Part shown: piece after piece, positions 48,801-61,558 of the stretch
Position numbering within the stretch: position 1 is the first letter of the stretch
Layout of the letters: each line of letters starts with the position of its first letter
Assembly (NCBI RefSeq): GCF_027942865.1
Contig: NC_134528.1
Location: 24,700,586 to 24,764,585, forward strand
Length of the DNA stretch: 64,000 nt
Direction: 5' to 3'
Origin: Odontesthes bonariensis
Taxonomy: Eukaryota > Chordata > Actinopteri > Atheriniformes > Atherinopsidae
Program-made: the position numbers and the translations under genes
The notes under the pieces: model-generated
What the model saw: only the letters and a program-made list of their open reading frames with translations
Database searches by the model: none
What the model was told of the DNA's origin: nothing

Positions 48801-49595
48801 AGAATTTCTACTGAGCATTAACCCAGAAGCTGTAACATACAACAGTACAGTGTGTATTGTTTGTGCAGAGGAGGTATAATGTACAAGATGTCCTCTCAGA
48901 GAGCCCTTATGGTCAGTGCAATGTTAAGTTTTGACCTAAGTATCACCCACGTGCTGCTGATGGTGAAAGTTAATAATTACGGTGTGACATATTTCTTACA
49001 CAGGTGTTTGAAGACACATATAGCTCAGAGTGTTTATGCGTGTGCCAGTGATTTATTTCTATAAAAAATACACTCTGTGAGGTACGGTACGACTGGAAAA
49101 AACTGGAGGCACAGATGGCGTAATAAGCACATAAAACAGAACGGGTCAGGTGGAGCTTTTCCTGTTTGCTTTCTTGTTTTTGTTCCCTTCATCACAGCCC
49201 AGAAGCGACCTCCCCCCACCACCCCTCTGTTATCCTGTGGGTTTGTTTGTATTGCTCTCCTTCCGTTTGTCTAATTGCTTTATGGCAGAGCGAGTGTGTT
49301 GTAAGACATGTTCCAGAAAGGATCATGTGTAATCTCAAAACATGTAACCTGTGTTTTTTTTTAGAAGCAGAGTCAGGGATGACTTCCACTTTTGTTTAAT
49401 AGAATGACTCCTATATTTAGTTTCTTGTGTTTACCTTGAATAGGGATGGCTCAGGTAATCCTGAAACATCCCATAGTTAAGCTGCTATAGGCCTAGACTG
49501 CTGGGGGGCCTCATCTGTCACACCTTTCCTCACTTTACTCTCTTTATGTATATGTGATATGCTTGTGGTCATTAACTCGTGTTTCCCTGTTCCAA
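45851..49595. other. Intergenic DNA
   Basis: No gene supported. It includes a G30 run (48660-48689) and short C- and T-runs. Confidence 0.4.
48660..48689. repeat. G30 homopolymer
   Basis: Thirty consecutive G, then C and GGG. Strong G-quadruplex potential; also a likely site of length error in assembly. Confidence 0.9.
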
Positions 49596-49599
49596 CAGA

Positions 49600-49984
49600 T
49601 AACCTTTGAATGGTGTTACAGTGCCGCCCCCCCTTTCTGTCTTCTCAAACCCCAGCTGGTCGAGGCGGATGGCCACCCTTCCTGAGTCTGGTTCTGCCAG
49701 AGGTTTCTTCCTGTTAAAAGGGAGTCGTTTCTCTCAGGCACGCTCAGGCCGGGAGATTGGACCGAAAAACAAAAAGTTTTCAGTGCAATCTGTTGGTTTT
49801 CTTAGCTAGGAAATTGTTTTTGAATTGGCTCTATATGAACGAATTGGATTATTTTATGAATTATGATTATTATTAATTAATTGAATTCCAATTGGCTTGA
49901 ATTGGACTTACTATCTAAGTGCCTTGAGATGACATTTGTTGTATTTGGCGCTATATAAATAAAAATGAATTGAATTGAATTGAA
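49600..49984 (+). mobile_element. LINE/SINE 3' end with (GAATT)n tail, longer copy
   Basis: It starts with a phrase found in many fish repeats (CAGCTGGTCGAGGCGGATGG, then GGTTTCTTCCTGTTAAAAGG) and ends GGCGCTATATAAATAAAAAT plus GAATT repeats. From 49775 it matches 61315-61520 at 205 of 206 positions. Confidence 0.75.
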
Positions 49985-51365
49985 TTTAGCAGCGATAGGG
50001 CTTAGTTTAGCATCAGTGTTTGGATGAGTAGTAATCATTTTACGTTTTCAACCAAATAACAAACTGTGGATAAATAGTCATCAGAAGACTCAATATTTTC
50101 AGGATATTTCTGGTGGAGCTTCTGCTGATTATTTAGTTCATCATCCAGCAGCTTCTTAATTTTGGTTCACTGTCGGCTTCAGCAAGCAGCTCTTTTCACT
50201 AAAAAAGCTCAGGAAAATTCCACCTGCTCACCGGCAAGTTGCAGATAAACACTGCTTGAAGATAGATGTCCATTTTGGAATTTTAACTCTTACTGTCAAG
50301 CAATGACATATTTTGAATTATCAGATGATTCTGTGCGTTCAAGTGTCATTTAATTACTGCAGTCTAATCCCAAATTCATACATTTTTGTACTTTCTTCAA
50401 ATACTTTCCATCAGAAAAGGAATCTATGTAAACATCATTAACCTTGTTTAGTGTCTCAGAAGAGGAAATAAAAATCTGGTTTATGCAAAGTCTTGATGCA
50501 AACATCTCCCTGTGCCTTTTCATCACTGCAGAGATGATGCAAGTTATCAGGCTATGAGCCATAGTTAAGACACACTGTGTTTATGAGACCTGATTTCTGA
50601 AAACATTACAATGCTCATGCTGGAAACTGGGACAATTCCTCATATTTGCTGGAGTTTGAAAGGTTCGATTGTCATGTGTATAAAGCCAATTGATAGCAGT
50701 TGTCTCAAATAGCAACGATGACTTTCCTGGAAAGCTGCTGCTGCCACACCCAGTTTGATGTCTGGATTTCTTGCGATATAGACGGCTGTATCTCATTTGG
50801 TGACAACTAAACTCACATGGTAAAAAGACTGTTGGACCAGGAATCAAATTATACATTCAACTGCATTATTAGCAGTAATCTGTTTTCTTTGATTTAATGT
50901 GCCTTAGACCAGGAATACACTTGCTTTTTTGATTTTGCACTCACTCTGTTGTTGATAGAATTGTTCACACATATGGTGGTGTATGCTTGTGACTGGAGGA
51001 TCCCACTGAGGGTCACATCAACTTATGACCCAATAAAGGAGGTTAGTATTTGGTTATTGTTTAGATCACAGCCCAAAGAAGCAACAGCTGTGCTATTGTG
51101 GATGGATATTTGTGGCCCCTAAATCAAAGGCCTTGGATATCCGGTCACATTTGCTCCTACACTGCCTCTACTGGTCACCTCCATACTGCATCTTGGGTAC
51201 GCTAGCCCTAAAATCCATGGTAAACAGAATTAAAACCAAGTATATTCTTGGCCTGAAAAGAAAGATTGTCTTAGCGTGTTAACTTTGACAGCACTAATTT
51301 GAACACATCATTTTAGACCATTTTGAACATTCAGACCAAAGTCTTTAGACTTATGTTTTAAATTA
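49985..51365. other. Intergenic DNA
   Basis: No gene or firmly recognised element. Confidence 0.4.
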
Positions 51366-51370
51366 TTTTT

Positions 51371-51547
51371 TGGGCATTATGCCTTTAATGGACAGGTAAG
51401 TGGAGAGACACAGGAAATGGGGGGAGGAAGACTGGGGGAAGACATGCAGTAGAAGGATCGGTACGGAAGGGACTCAAATCGACAATCGCTGCAATGGGCA
51501 TTGCCAACACGGGATGTGCACCTTACCACTCGACCATAAGCACCCCC
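51371..51547 (-). mobile_element. tRNA-derived SINE
   Basis: The minus strand begins GGGGGTGCTTATGG with an RNA polymerase III A box TGGTCGAGTGG (51526-51536) and a B box GATTTGAGTCC (51470-51480), about 45 nt apart as in tRNA genes. The unrelated body ends near CCATTAAAGGCATAATG. The B box departs from GGTTCGANTCC at two positions, so the copy is old. Confidence 0.75.
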
Positions 51548-51870
51548 AAAGTTCAAGTAGTTTAAAACTCAAAAGGTTTACAGGAACAAATTATGACTAC
51601 ATTAGTGGGAATGCAATATTCTACAAGTTGGAATGACACTTTGGCAAAGAAGGATGTAAATTGATCAAATGGAACTCCAAAATTTGTTCAAGAGTTGGTG
51701 AAGACAATGGATAGACCTGGACGGAAGGACTTTATGTCTGACATTCACAATGTACCCAAAAAGGAATTCAGTTCAAAGCTAACATTGGTCCATCACTGCT
51801 TTGTGATTAAGAAATAGTTCAAATATACATTCATATTTAGTATATTTAGTGATTCAATAGTAGTTCCACT

Positions 51871-52211
51871 CATCCGTCCATTTTCTATACCCACTTAATC
51901 CGTCGGTCGGTTCGCGGGGGGGCTGGATGACCGGCGGTCATCGGGCGAGAGGCGGGGTACACCCTGGACAGGCCGCCAGTCCATCACAGAGCCACACAGA
52001 GACAAACGAGACAAACAACCACACACATGCTCACACTCACTCCTAAGCACAATTTTAGAGACACCAATTAACCTAACATGCATGTGTTTGGACAGTGGGA
52101 GGAACTCGGAGTACCCAGAGAGAACCCACGCATACACGGGGAGAACATGCAAACTCCACACAGAAAGGCCCCAGCTGGGAGTTGAACCTGGAACCCTCTT
52201 GGTGTGAGGCG
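51871..52211 (+). repeat. Teleost CCATTTTCTATA-type interspersed repeat
   Basis: Blocks in order: TCCATTTTCTATACCCACTT, GGCGAGAGGCGGGGTACACC, CTGGACAGG, ACACCAATTAACCTAACATG, then ACATGCAAACTCCACACAG and GGTGTGAGGCG. It lacks the last part (CTAACCACTGCA) kept in the older copy at 16631-16921. Confidence 0.75.
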
Positions 52212-55200
52212 TTAATTGGTGTATTTTTTGAAAGATGACAAATATGCTTTTGTATATATTCTGAGTGACTAACATAGATGTTGCTAGAAAACTGATACTT
52301 ACAACTTCATTAAAAATGCAGTCTCGGGAACGTCATGACCTCATCACAGACCTCTGCACAGAAGAATTTGCCAGTTAGTTGTATTTCTATGTGAAAATGG
52401 CTGCTGTTTGGGACAGTTACATGTGCTGGCTTCCTCATGTACTATATGTGTAAATAACTTAGCCTTCAGGTGCATTTGATTCCCATGCATGTGAACAATC
52501 GCAGATGCTGCTACATAATATCGGAGTCACTGGTAAGCATGTTTTAGCCAGTGCCTTAGAGAGTCAGTCACCAAAAGGAAGCATTCTGTCCACTGTGTTG
52601 GTCTGGTTTATTGTCATCCGTTGGTTTGTCTGTCATCAGTCATCTTTCCATCCATCCGTGTGCAGCAACAGGACACCGTGTTTTGCTGAGCTGGTGTTAT
52701 GGGCGGAAGTCAAACACTGCAAGTAATTACTGTTAAAACAAACGCCCTCACTGGCACTACAAAAGCATAGGTGGGATTGTGTTCTGAATTTTTTTCTGTT
52801 TCTCCCATAGTGAGCAATGATGAGTCTCTGAAAACATAACGCCTCATTGTTTTGGTTCATATTTTCAATTAATGCACATTGAAGCAGAAACCGGCTAAAA
52901 GCTGTTTAGTCAGGTGCATAATATAGGGCTGCCTGAGGGTGAGCTTGACCTGCAGGATGCTAACTGTAGAAGGAGAAGGGAAGATCTGAGGGAAAAATGT
53001 TTTGACTGTCATCAGGAAGGCAGGTCTGGTCCAGATACAGACTCTGTAACCCTAATGTGGGTTACGAATGTGCAGTAGTCTGCAGAAATAGACATTACAA
53101 GCCTATTAAGGCTTAGTATGTGTTTGCGATTCCAGGTCCAAAATTGTATTCCCAGGTACCAACATCTTTTTATGTACTTGTGTTGTATGCTGAGTTACTG
53201 TCACAAGCACGATGACTCTGCTCCGAATAAATTAAATATATTTTTTGGCCACTGAGGGGAAGCAGAAAAAGGCTCTAAACTATATATTTTGTAAAAAGAA
53301 AAGGACAACGCCGTTGTACTTCCTTGCTCTGTGAACAGCAATTTGAAGCCTCAAATTCAATTTTGATTGAAAAGATCTGAGCAAGAAACCGAGGACACTA
53401 TGCACCTCCATTACATAACTCGCCTCTTATTCAAAGTGATGTTGCACAAATAAAAGCATTACTTTTTTGATGAATACAATCTAACTCGATGATATGAAAA
53501 GAAAAAAACAAAAACAAAAAAGAATATTGATTTTTAACATTGAGAGTCTGTGGAGACAACACTTGCATCATCACTCAGCCCTGGAAGTTGCTGCTTGCTA
53601 CAAGCACGGTATTGGAGGGGCAGGAGGGGAACATCCGGTTTGATCTGGCTCAGATGAAGTCTCACAAGTGTTTGCTTTATTTTGAAACCAAGAGTTTGTA
53701 ATTGCAGAAAATTGCTCAATTCATTTTGGGCACGTCATTTTCAAGCATGAACCCCAAAAAGACTGCTGGGGCTGAACTGGTTAATTCGTGGCAAACATGT
53801 CCCTTACAGATTCTTTGTAGATTTTTCCAAATACTACTCACCCACCAACTGCTATCTCTGTCTGAGAGTATACTGACATTCTCTAAATTATGACAGGGCT
53901 CCATGGCTAATCGCTGGCCTGTGGAAAAGCAAATCAGTTCTTCGATGATTTACAAGTTGAACGAACTCATGGCACAAGGCACTGATCCACACAACCTTAT
54001 CTAACTACAGTCCCTTAGTGGAAACGACTGTTAGCTCAAGACCCGTCCTGTTCAATCTTTAGCATTTTCATTGCACTGTTCAATACTTTTCCATTTACAA
54101 TTCTTTACTGTTTTACTGCGTTCTTATCTGCAAATAGGTACGGTCAGGTGCTAAAAGTACATGGTTATGGTAAGGATTAATTTACATGGTTAGGTCTATA
54201 GAAAACAACAGCGCAGGGATATACTTTGACATTTTACACAAGGAGATAAATGCACATATGACATATTTTCTGGGGAAAAGGGCCTGGAATATTTATAGCA
54301 GCTTTAATGTTTTTGGATGGCAAATGGCATAATATTCAAATAACCTTCTTTTGTAAAGTTGCCTTAATGTGTGTATCAGTTTAATGGGACTGGCAAACAG
54401 AAAGCTCTGTTCCCTGGTTGCAGTCAATTCAGATTGATCTGAGAAGATACAGGATCCGATAGACACATAAACAAAGTGTTTCAAATGTTTTTTTCAGTGA
54501 AAAGCTGATATAAAGAGATCATGACCTACATTTCAGCCTTTCAGAACATGGGACTTGATTGTCTTTGCAGAGAAAGACATTGAAATTAGCATTAATCTCG
54601 AAGTAGAACAAGTAGTTTAATAAGTATCGCCTTGCATTCTAAGAACTCTGTTTAGTTTTCTCTGAAGGAATTCTTCTTCACACGTCACTAATTGTGAATC
54701 CTCTTCTAGAAATGAAACTGACTTCCAAGTAAAACTTGACAAGTTCTTCAGAAAAAAAGAAAAAACGACAAGTACATGGAGAATAGATTGGTATGTGACT
54801 AGGAGATTGTGTGGAAAATATAAGCCAAGTATGTTTTGGCTGTAATTTTCTCTTGTATGCAGATTGAAAAAACCCAGAACAAAAACACACTGTTAGCATG
54901 TTGGCTGAAGTGGATAAGGTGTGTGTAGTGTATCTGTGACAAATTAATAACATAGGTGTTCAGTCAGAAAAGGAAGCACACAGTGGGTGTATTTATTCAC
55001 ATCTCTATTTGTGTTCTCGTGTGTATATGTGTGTGTGTGGTAAGGGAATGTAAAGGCAGGTAAGTCTCCACAGCAGCGGTGGACGAAAACATTTAATTAC
55101 TTAATCTATCTTCACAGGGAAAAGAGATGTGTATGTGTTGACGTCTGTAAACCAGTGCCTTTGAGCAGAGATTAGAAAGACCACAATCTTATTTTTGCAC

Positions 55201-55615
55201 TGTTTTTATTCCCAGCCGAATGGCTTCTTCTTTTTCTTCTTCTCGCAGCTGGATTCATAACGATTCACGTGATAATTAATTTCGCCAGGCTTCAAGCTAC
55301 CTGTTTCTGGCAGCAATGCAAAAGTTAGGACCAATCATTTCAGTGCATCAAGAAACGAGCCTTTAACAGACATTTTGAAAAGCAGAAACACCTGTTTGTC
55401 TCTTCAACTGAAACCTTCAGTAGAAGAAAAACAATGCAGAGCAAACATAGGCCCAAACATAGTGTCTGTAAGGACCAGGCATCTGTGATTTAAATGTTAA
55501 CAGAGCCTTGATTTATGCAGTCAGTTAGTGAACTGGAGCCGACATTTTTAACAGTCGTCACACCCAAAAAAACACCTCTAAACGCCTGTATAGGACTGTC
55601 TCTATTGGTCTGCCT
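52212..55615. other. Intergenic DNA
   Basis: No gene supported. Patches may be decayed repeats, but none could be classified. Confidence 0.35.
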
Positions 55616-56499
55616 TGAGCCTGGTATGGCTTAACAAGGTAAGTATTCTCCTCTGCCACTGTAAATCTGTCATTTAAGAAGGGATGAATAATGTTGAAAC
55701 CGGTGAGGAAGGTGCCGAGGGAATAAGTTATCAATCTTTCAGGATTTTGCTTGCTAGCTTAGCAGTGGGGTATTGGAATTAATGTGACAGAGCATTGTCC
55801 TGCTTAAAGATGGTGGCTTTGGTGCTGCACACTTTCCAATACAACTGTTTGAAGAAAGTATCTTCTTGAAATGTTTCATCCTGTTTTCAAGGTCCAATTA
55901 GCTTAAAACCAGCCCACTCCTGGATTGACCACTACTATCTACCTGACAGACAAATGACATGAAACAGTGCCCCGTGTCCATTTGAGGTCCAATTATCTGC
56001 ACCATCATGTCAACCTCATTTCACATGTCATAAAATCTTTGGAAAATCTAAATTCAGGTATTTCTTGGACCACTTTTAATGCTTCAGTTTCTGAATCTTA
56101 TTCAAGACTTCAGCCTTATTTGCCTTAGACATATGCCTGAGACATCTTTCACATTTGGATTGAAAGTGGATTGAAAGTCTTATGCAGTCATTTTGAGCTT
56201 TTCCTTCTCCATACACTTTTCTTTGATCTTGTCAACTCTTTGCTACATAAAGGCTGATTCTCAACGGGTTCTCACCTTCTTAAATCTTAATTATCATTTC
56301 AATAAACATCTTCTTTAGGTCCATTTTACCTGAGGTAGTGAGACTGTCTCCTAATTATCCTTATCTTGATATGAAGTGTCCGCTCTATCTAAACCGTATC
56401 ACCTTAGATTTACAAAATCGTGTAAGCAATAAAGCTTACAGTCATGTGATAACACCCACCTTCAATTCTCAGGTTTTAGATATCAGGGCCAAATTAAAA

Positions 56500-57370
56500 A
56501 TCATGGTTACTTGAAAAAAAAAAATCTTTTATTTGATATTTTATATCAATAGCACACTAGATATTTAATTGAGTCCATATTTGAGCCAAAATGCAGAAGC
56601 AGTGTGTGAAAAACAAAAAGTACACTCTATCAGGTTGCAAAACTGCAGCAATAATTTGAAGTTTGTTTTCTGTATGACGCCATCAGTCTCCAACATTGTT
56701 TGTGGAGGAATTTTGGTCCATCCTTTTTTACAATGTTGCTTCAGCTTGTTAAGATTTGTAGGCATTTGTGAATGCACAGCTCTCTTAAGGTCCCTCCACA
56801 GCATTTCAATAAGTTTGAGGTGTGGACTTTGACTGGACCACTGCAACACCGAGACCTTCTTTTTTGCTGTTGTGTTTGGGATCATTGTCCTGTTGCAGGA
56901 CACAGGTTTCAGCCAAGCTTTAGCTGTCAGACAGATGGCCTCACATCTGACTCTAGAATACTAGAGGAGGTATGGACCCAATGACTGCAAGGTGTCCAGG
57001 TCCTGTGGCTGCAAAACAAGCACAAATCATCAGCCCTCCACAACCATGCTTGACAGCTGGTATGAGGTGTTTGTGTTAATATGCTGTATTTGGCTTTCTC
57101 CAAATGTAGGGCTGTGCATTATGATCTAACATATTAACTTTGCTTTCATCTGTCCAAAGGACAAAATTCGAGAAGTCTTGTGGTTTGTTCAGATTGACTG
57201 GCAGCAACAATAGCTTCTCTAAGATCATTGTTCGATGTTTTGCCTTCTTTGTATTGTGTTAACATAGACCTGAATGCTCCAGACCAGCAAACTGACAAAT
57301 GCTGAATGATGATCAATTAATCAAGGACCAGATTACTATGCATTATGTACCTTCTTTTTGACACCATTGT
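56500..57370 (-). mobile_element. Tc1-like transposon relic with internal deletion
   Basis: On the minus strand the transposase C-terminus reads VLQWSSQSPHLKLIEMLWRD and then LKRAVHSQMPTNLNKLKQ, holding the DD34E Glu (IEMLW). Further 5', near 57170-57060, is sequence for the mid-domain, and near 57235-57195 the helix-turn-helix start (a phrase meaning DLREAIVAA in intact relatives). The stretch between is missing, so the transposase lost its central N-terminal part. It cannot be active. Confidence 0.8.
56565..56903 (-). pseudogene. Tc1-like transposase C-terminal fragment
   Basis: A 112-codon open stretch: WSSQSPHLKLIEMLWRDL is the conserved block around the last catalytic Glu of Tc1 transposases. 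The tail after KIPPQ is not conserved, suggesting a shift near the end. A fragment, not a gene. Confidence 0.75.
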
Positions 57371-60002
57371 ATATGATTTGAGGACTGAATATGTGAATGG
57401 AAAATATTGCAAATTACTCACTTCACTTGCATTGCAATTGTGCAGGCAGTGTGCAACAACTTGCCTGCCACTGATCTTGTATATTGGTCACGTTAAAATA
57501 TCAGTAAAGAAATGAAAAAAATGTATATTTCTTGCAAAAACATGGAGTTTTGCATAAAGTGTTAGAATTGTCTGCAAATCTTATAAAATATGACATTTTT
57601 TAGAGCCAGAAATGGGTATACAAATGTTTTTAGTACATTTTCTTAATCACTTTAACAACCTCATATCAGGGTTGAGATTACATTTCCAGAGTGAATCAGC
57701 GTGCTGGTGAAAAATTTACTTTTTTTTGGATGCACGATTTGGTGAGTGAGCTGTGAAGTGCTGGTATCCATTTCATATACCACTTGCACTTTAACCTGTA
57801 ACATGCACTGATATGAGTTTGTTTCCATCATCTGGTCATTTTCCAAGGCCTGCTCTTCAAGACAGTGGATTTTTACATTGAAAACAGGAGGATAAATAAT
57901 GCAGTAATAAAGACTCAGACTACATAAATGTCATAGGAAATGACGCAAAACCACACGGTGCGCCCTATATTTTACTGCTCAGTTTGTATGTGCGTGCGGC
58001 CTGAGAGGATAAAGAGAGAGAACTTTGTCAGCGCACTGCACAGATTGACTAACAAAGTCTCTCTTGTGTGTGTGTATGTGTGTGTGTGATGTGTTTGTTA
58101 GTGGATGAAAGCAAGCGAGGGAGGACGAGCTGCCAACACTCATTTTGAATCACTCAGCTTTGCAGTGAGAAAAAGGGCTAAAATCAGAGGGAGAAAACAG
58201 TGATGAGAAAAAAAAACAATGGCTGAATTACAAAAATAACTAATTTTCCCCGCAACAGGGAGACAAATCGTGCGTGGTGAGAAAATATCAAAGCGTGTCT
58301 TTCAAGCTGTTGCAAAAAGAGAGGATTTTCATAGGGATGTCCTCTGGATTTTAGATCTCAGGAGGGGTGGTGTGAGACTGAAATAAGCAGCTTGTTCTAA
58401 TTGCTGGCTCAGACAGCTTGTGCTGCCTAATACAGATAGTTGTGTCCAATTCTTCCATTCTCTTATCATTTGATTATGTAATCCTTTTTGTAATTCAAAT
58501 AAATAAAGTCATAAATAAAGATGACATCTGTCACACCCCAACATTTATTACATAGATCAATACGATTATGTTCTGGAGCTCCACATTTAATGTCACTGTT
58601 GAGGCTCCTTATGGAGGTCAAAAGGCTCTTTTTTTAAACCGCTGACACCCACAGTCTAGTGCTCTCTTTGCTGTTGGAGTGCAGAACGTCATCATGCCAC
58701 GAAAGGAAGTGCTCTTAAACCGAGAAAAACTTATTCTGAATGCCTGCGAGTCAGACAAGAGATTTAAAGTAGATAATAATAATTCCATGCAAGAGTCAGA
58801 TATAAGTGGAGGAGATTGCCCAGGGATGGCCATCCCTGCAAGCTTTGTCCAAGAGCGGAGAACGTGACGCAAAAAGAAGTCTCCACGAGCCTTAAAGTTT
58901 CTGCACAGCTCTTGCTGCTGAATCTACACATCTCACACTGACATATAGAGACTGTCCTCCTCCTTCACAACGTCTTTTGCATATTCTCTGTTCACTTTCC
59001 AAGTTCTGTACCAACTCTCTGTTGCTTTGTCTTTTTGCCTTGTGTTTCTTTAGACTTGCAGAATAATACTGAGTTTTGTAATATCTACCTATGATCTCAA
59101 CCACAGCAGTTTTGTTGCCGGTTTTGTTTGTGCTTTTGATTATTCCTCAAGTAAGTAAAGCTTTTTTACTTCTTGACCAACCACCAGTATGTCTGTATGC
59201 ACTTGAGTCTGATCCTGAACTCATACTTGAAAGACAACCAGAACATTAACAACCACCAAATGTCTTTCATCTGAAGAAATTATGGTTGTAAAAGTCAAAA
59301 GTTATTGAGCTTAAACGTAGAATTACCACAAACACAGTTGACTATGTTCATAGAGGTGATGGCATAGGCGGAAATCATGTGGCAGGGTGCAGGGAGGACA
59401 TGCCCCTCTCATTCTGGTAAAACAGTGACTTATTCCCCCTACTAATATATGATTGTAAACACAACTGTTATTATACCTGAATGAATAAAATTAATCTTAA
59501 GTGCCCATTGTAAACACTGATGCAAAAAACTCGGTTGGGAAGTTTAAAAGACTGGGCCCCTCCCTTCTGATTCCCTGCTTCCCCCACACCGGCCAGGGGG
59601 TGGCAGCAGCTCTTGTGATTTCTAGCTGTAAGTAACCATTTTGTGAAGGCTAAAATCAAGTAAATGACACGTTCGATGATTTTCTCTACTGAATAAGAGT
59701 AAAACATGTTGACAACTGAAATCCAACTGCATTTCTTTCCCTCCAATGAACTGCAGTTGAATCATGTGCGTCTCTGTGAAGGCATGTAGGTACACCCAAC
59801 AAAGAGCTTTGCCAACTCGGTCAATTTCTCGTCTATTTTCAAGCAGTTTGATATGTTTATAAAGGGCAGACTTTTATTGACAATACTGGGAGATTGCATT
59901 CATTAACCATGTGTTTTGATACCGAAATGTATAACTTCTCCTAAACAGTTTGGTTGTAAATAGAATCTAGAGTTTTTCTTACTACATATTAGGTGTCTAT
60001 CT
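57371..60002. other. Intergenic DNA
   Basis: No gene supported. Both strands are open over 58618-58872 but with no domain I recognise. A possible decayed element starts near 59363 (ATAGGCGGAAATC). Confidence 0.35.
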
Positions 60003-60004
60003 AA

Positions 60005-61213
60005 TCAGGCTTTAGGCCCCACCACAGCACTGAGACAGCTCTGATCAAGGTGACAAATGACATCCGCCTGAACACAGATGCAAGTAAAGTCACAGTCTTA
60101 GTTCTGCTGGACCTGAGTGCTGCCTTTGACACAGTTGACCATGCGATCTTATTACAGAGGTTAGAAGACTGGCTGGGAATCTCTGGTCGTGCTTTAAACT
60201 GGTTCAAGTCCTATCTGGAGGACAGGAAATATTTTGTTGAAATTGGTAACTGTGTCTCAGACCAAATGGCTATGACCTGTGGGGTTCCCCAGGGGTCAAT
60301 CCTGGGACCTGTGTTGTTCAATCTGTACATGCTTGCACTAGGCCAGCTAATACGCAGCTATAATGTGTCCTACCACAACTATGCAGATGACACTCAGATC
60401 TACGTGTCACTGACGGCAGGAGAACACGGGCCTGTAGATACATTGTGTCGCTGCATCGAAGAGATCAGTGTGTGGATGCAAAACAATTTCCTCCAGCTAA
60501 ACTCAGACAAAACTGAAATCATTGTCTGTGGCCCACAGAAACAAAGAGAAAGTGTTATCAGTCACCTTGAGACTCTCTCTCTAAAACCTAACTATCAAGT
60601 TAGAAATCTCGGGGTAATATTGAACTCAGACCTGAACTTTAACAGCCACATTAAATCTGTAACATCAGCAGCTTTTTACCATCTAAAAAACATTGCCAGA
60701 ATCAAAGGAATAGTTTCTAAAGCAGACTTAGAAAGACTAATCCATGCGTTAGTCTCCAGCAGGTTAGACTACTGTAACGGCCTGCTCACTGGGCTCTCTA
60801 AACGGGCTGTAAGACAGCTGCAGTACATCCAGAACGCTGCTGCTCGAGTCCTGACTAGAACCAGGAAATATGACCATATTAGTCCAGTGCTCAGGTCTCT
60901 GCACTGGCTTCCTGTCGCTCAGAGAATAGACTTTAAAACAGCTCTGCTTGTGTACAAGTCTCTTCATGGTCAAGCGCCAAAGTACATCTCTGACATGTTA
61001 GAACCATATGAACCAACTCGGGCTCTGAGAACCTCAGGGAGGGGTCACCTGCTGGTGCCCAGAGTCAGGACTAAACAAGGTGAGGCTGCGTTTCAGTTTT
61101 ATGCTCCTAAAATCTGGAACAGTCTTCCAGAAGATGTGAAACAGGCCTCAACTCTGACAATGTTTAAATCCAGGCTGAAAACAGTTCTATTTAGCTGTGC
61201 ATATGACACCTGA
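60005..61213 (+). CDS. LINE reverse transcriptase fragment, open frame (402 codons)
   Basis: The visible order is motif 1 (SGFRPHHSTETALIK), motif A (LLDLSAAFDTVDH), motif B (CGVPQGSILGPVLFNLYM), motif C (HNYADDTQIYVS, catalytic Asp pair), motif D (LQLNSDKTEIIV), motif E (NLGVILNSDLNF), then the thumb and a conserved C-terminus IWNSLPEDVK and FKSRLKTVLF. No stop or frameshift interrupts 1.2 kb. The endonuclease and N-terminal RT are absent and there is no own start codon (first codons in the track are GTG-led). It is read as an L2-clade LINE; Rex1-like CR1 is the alternative. Confidence 0.85.
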   Translation, partial: SGFRPHHSTETALIKVTNDIRLNTDASKVTVLVLLDLSAAFDTVDHAILLQRLEDWLGISGRALNWFKSYLEDRKYFVEIGNCVSDQMAMTCGVPQGSILGPVLFNLYMLALGQLIRSYNVSYHNYADDTQIYVSLTAGEHGPVDTLCRCIEEISVWMQNNFLQLNSDKTEIIVCGPQKQRESVISHLETLSLKPNYQVRNLGVILNSDLNFNSHIKSVTSAAFYHLKNIARIKGIVSKADLERLIHALVSSRLDYCNGLLTGLSKRAVRQLQYIQNAAARVLTRTRKYDHISPVLRSLHWLPVAQRIDFKTALLVYKSLHGQAPKYISDMLEPYEPTRALRTSGRGHLLVPRVRTKQGEAAFQFYAPKIWNSLPEDVKQASTLTMFKSRLKTVLFSCAYDT

Positions 61214-61314
61214 AAGTATTTTATCTGCACTCTTCACTTTTTAATTACTTAATGACTATTTTAATGGGTTTTTAATATATATATATATATATATTTATAT
61301 ATATTTATATTTAC

Positions 61315-61512
61315 AGTTTTCAGTGCAATCTGTTGGTTTTCTCAGCTAGGAAATTGTTTTTGAATTGGCTCTATATGAACGAATTGGATTATTTTATGAA
61401 TTATGATTATTATTAATTAATTGAATTCCAATTGGCTTGAATTGGACTTACTATCTAAGTGCCTTGAGATGACATTTGTTGTATTTGGCGCTATATAAAT
61501 AAAAATGAATTG

Positions 61513-61520
<8 letters not shown>
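61315..61520 (+). mobile_element. Nested retroelement 3' tail inside the LINE
   Basis: 205 of 206 positions equal 49775-49980; the one difference is C at 61343 against T at 49803. It is flanked by (AT)n on both sides and ends with the GAATT tail. It is a 5'-truncated copy that landed in the LINE 3' UTR. Confidence 0.85.

Positions 61521-61554
<34 letters not shown>
61519..61554. repeat. (AT)n microsatellite
   Basis: An AT dinucleotide run following the nested element; a second run lies at 61276-61294. Confidence 0.9.

Positions 61555-61558
<4 letters not shown>

Noticed and set aside
50581..50856. 91-codon minus-strand open frame
   Set aside because: Composition and lack of domain suggest a shadow of non-coding or repeat DNA.
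55620..56480. Region that reads like decayed transposon sequence
   Set aside because: No terminal repeats or peptide motif could be pinned down, so it is not annotated as an element.
58618..58872. Open frames on both strands, 84 and 62 codons
   Set aside because: No recognised domain, no splice or homology support.
59363..59640. Start GCGGAAATC suggesting another inverted-repeat element
   Set aside because: No matching right-hand end was found within 1 kb.
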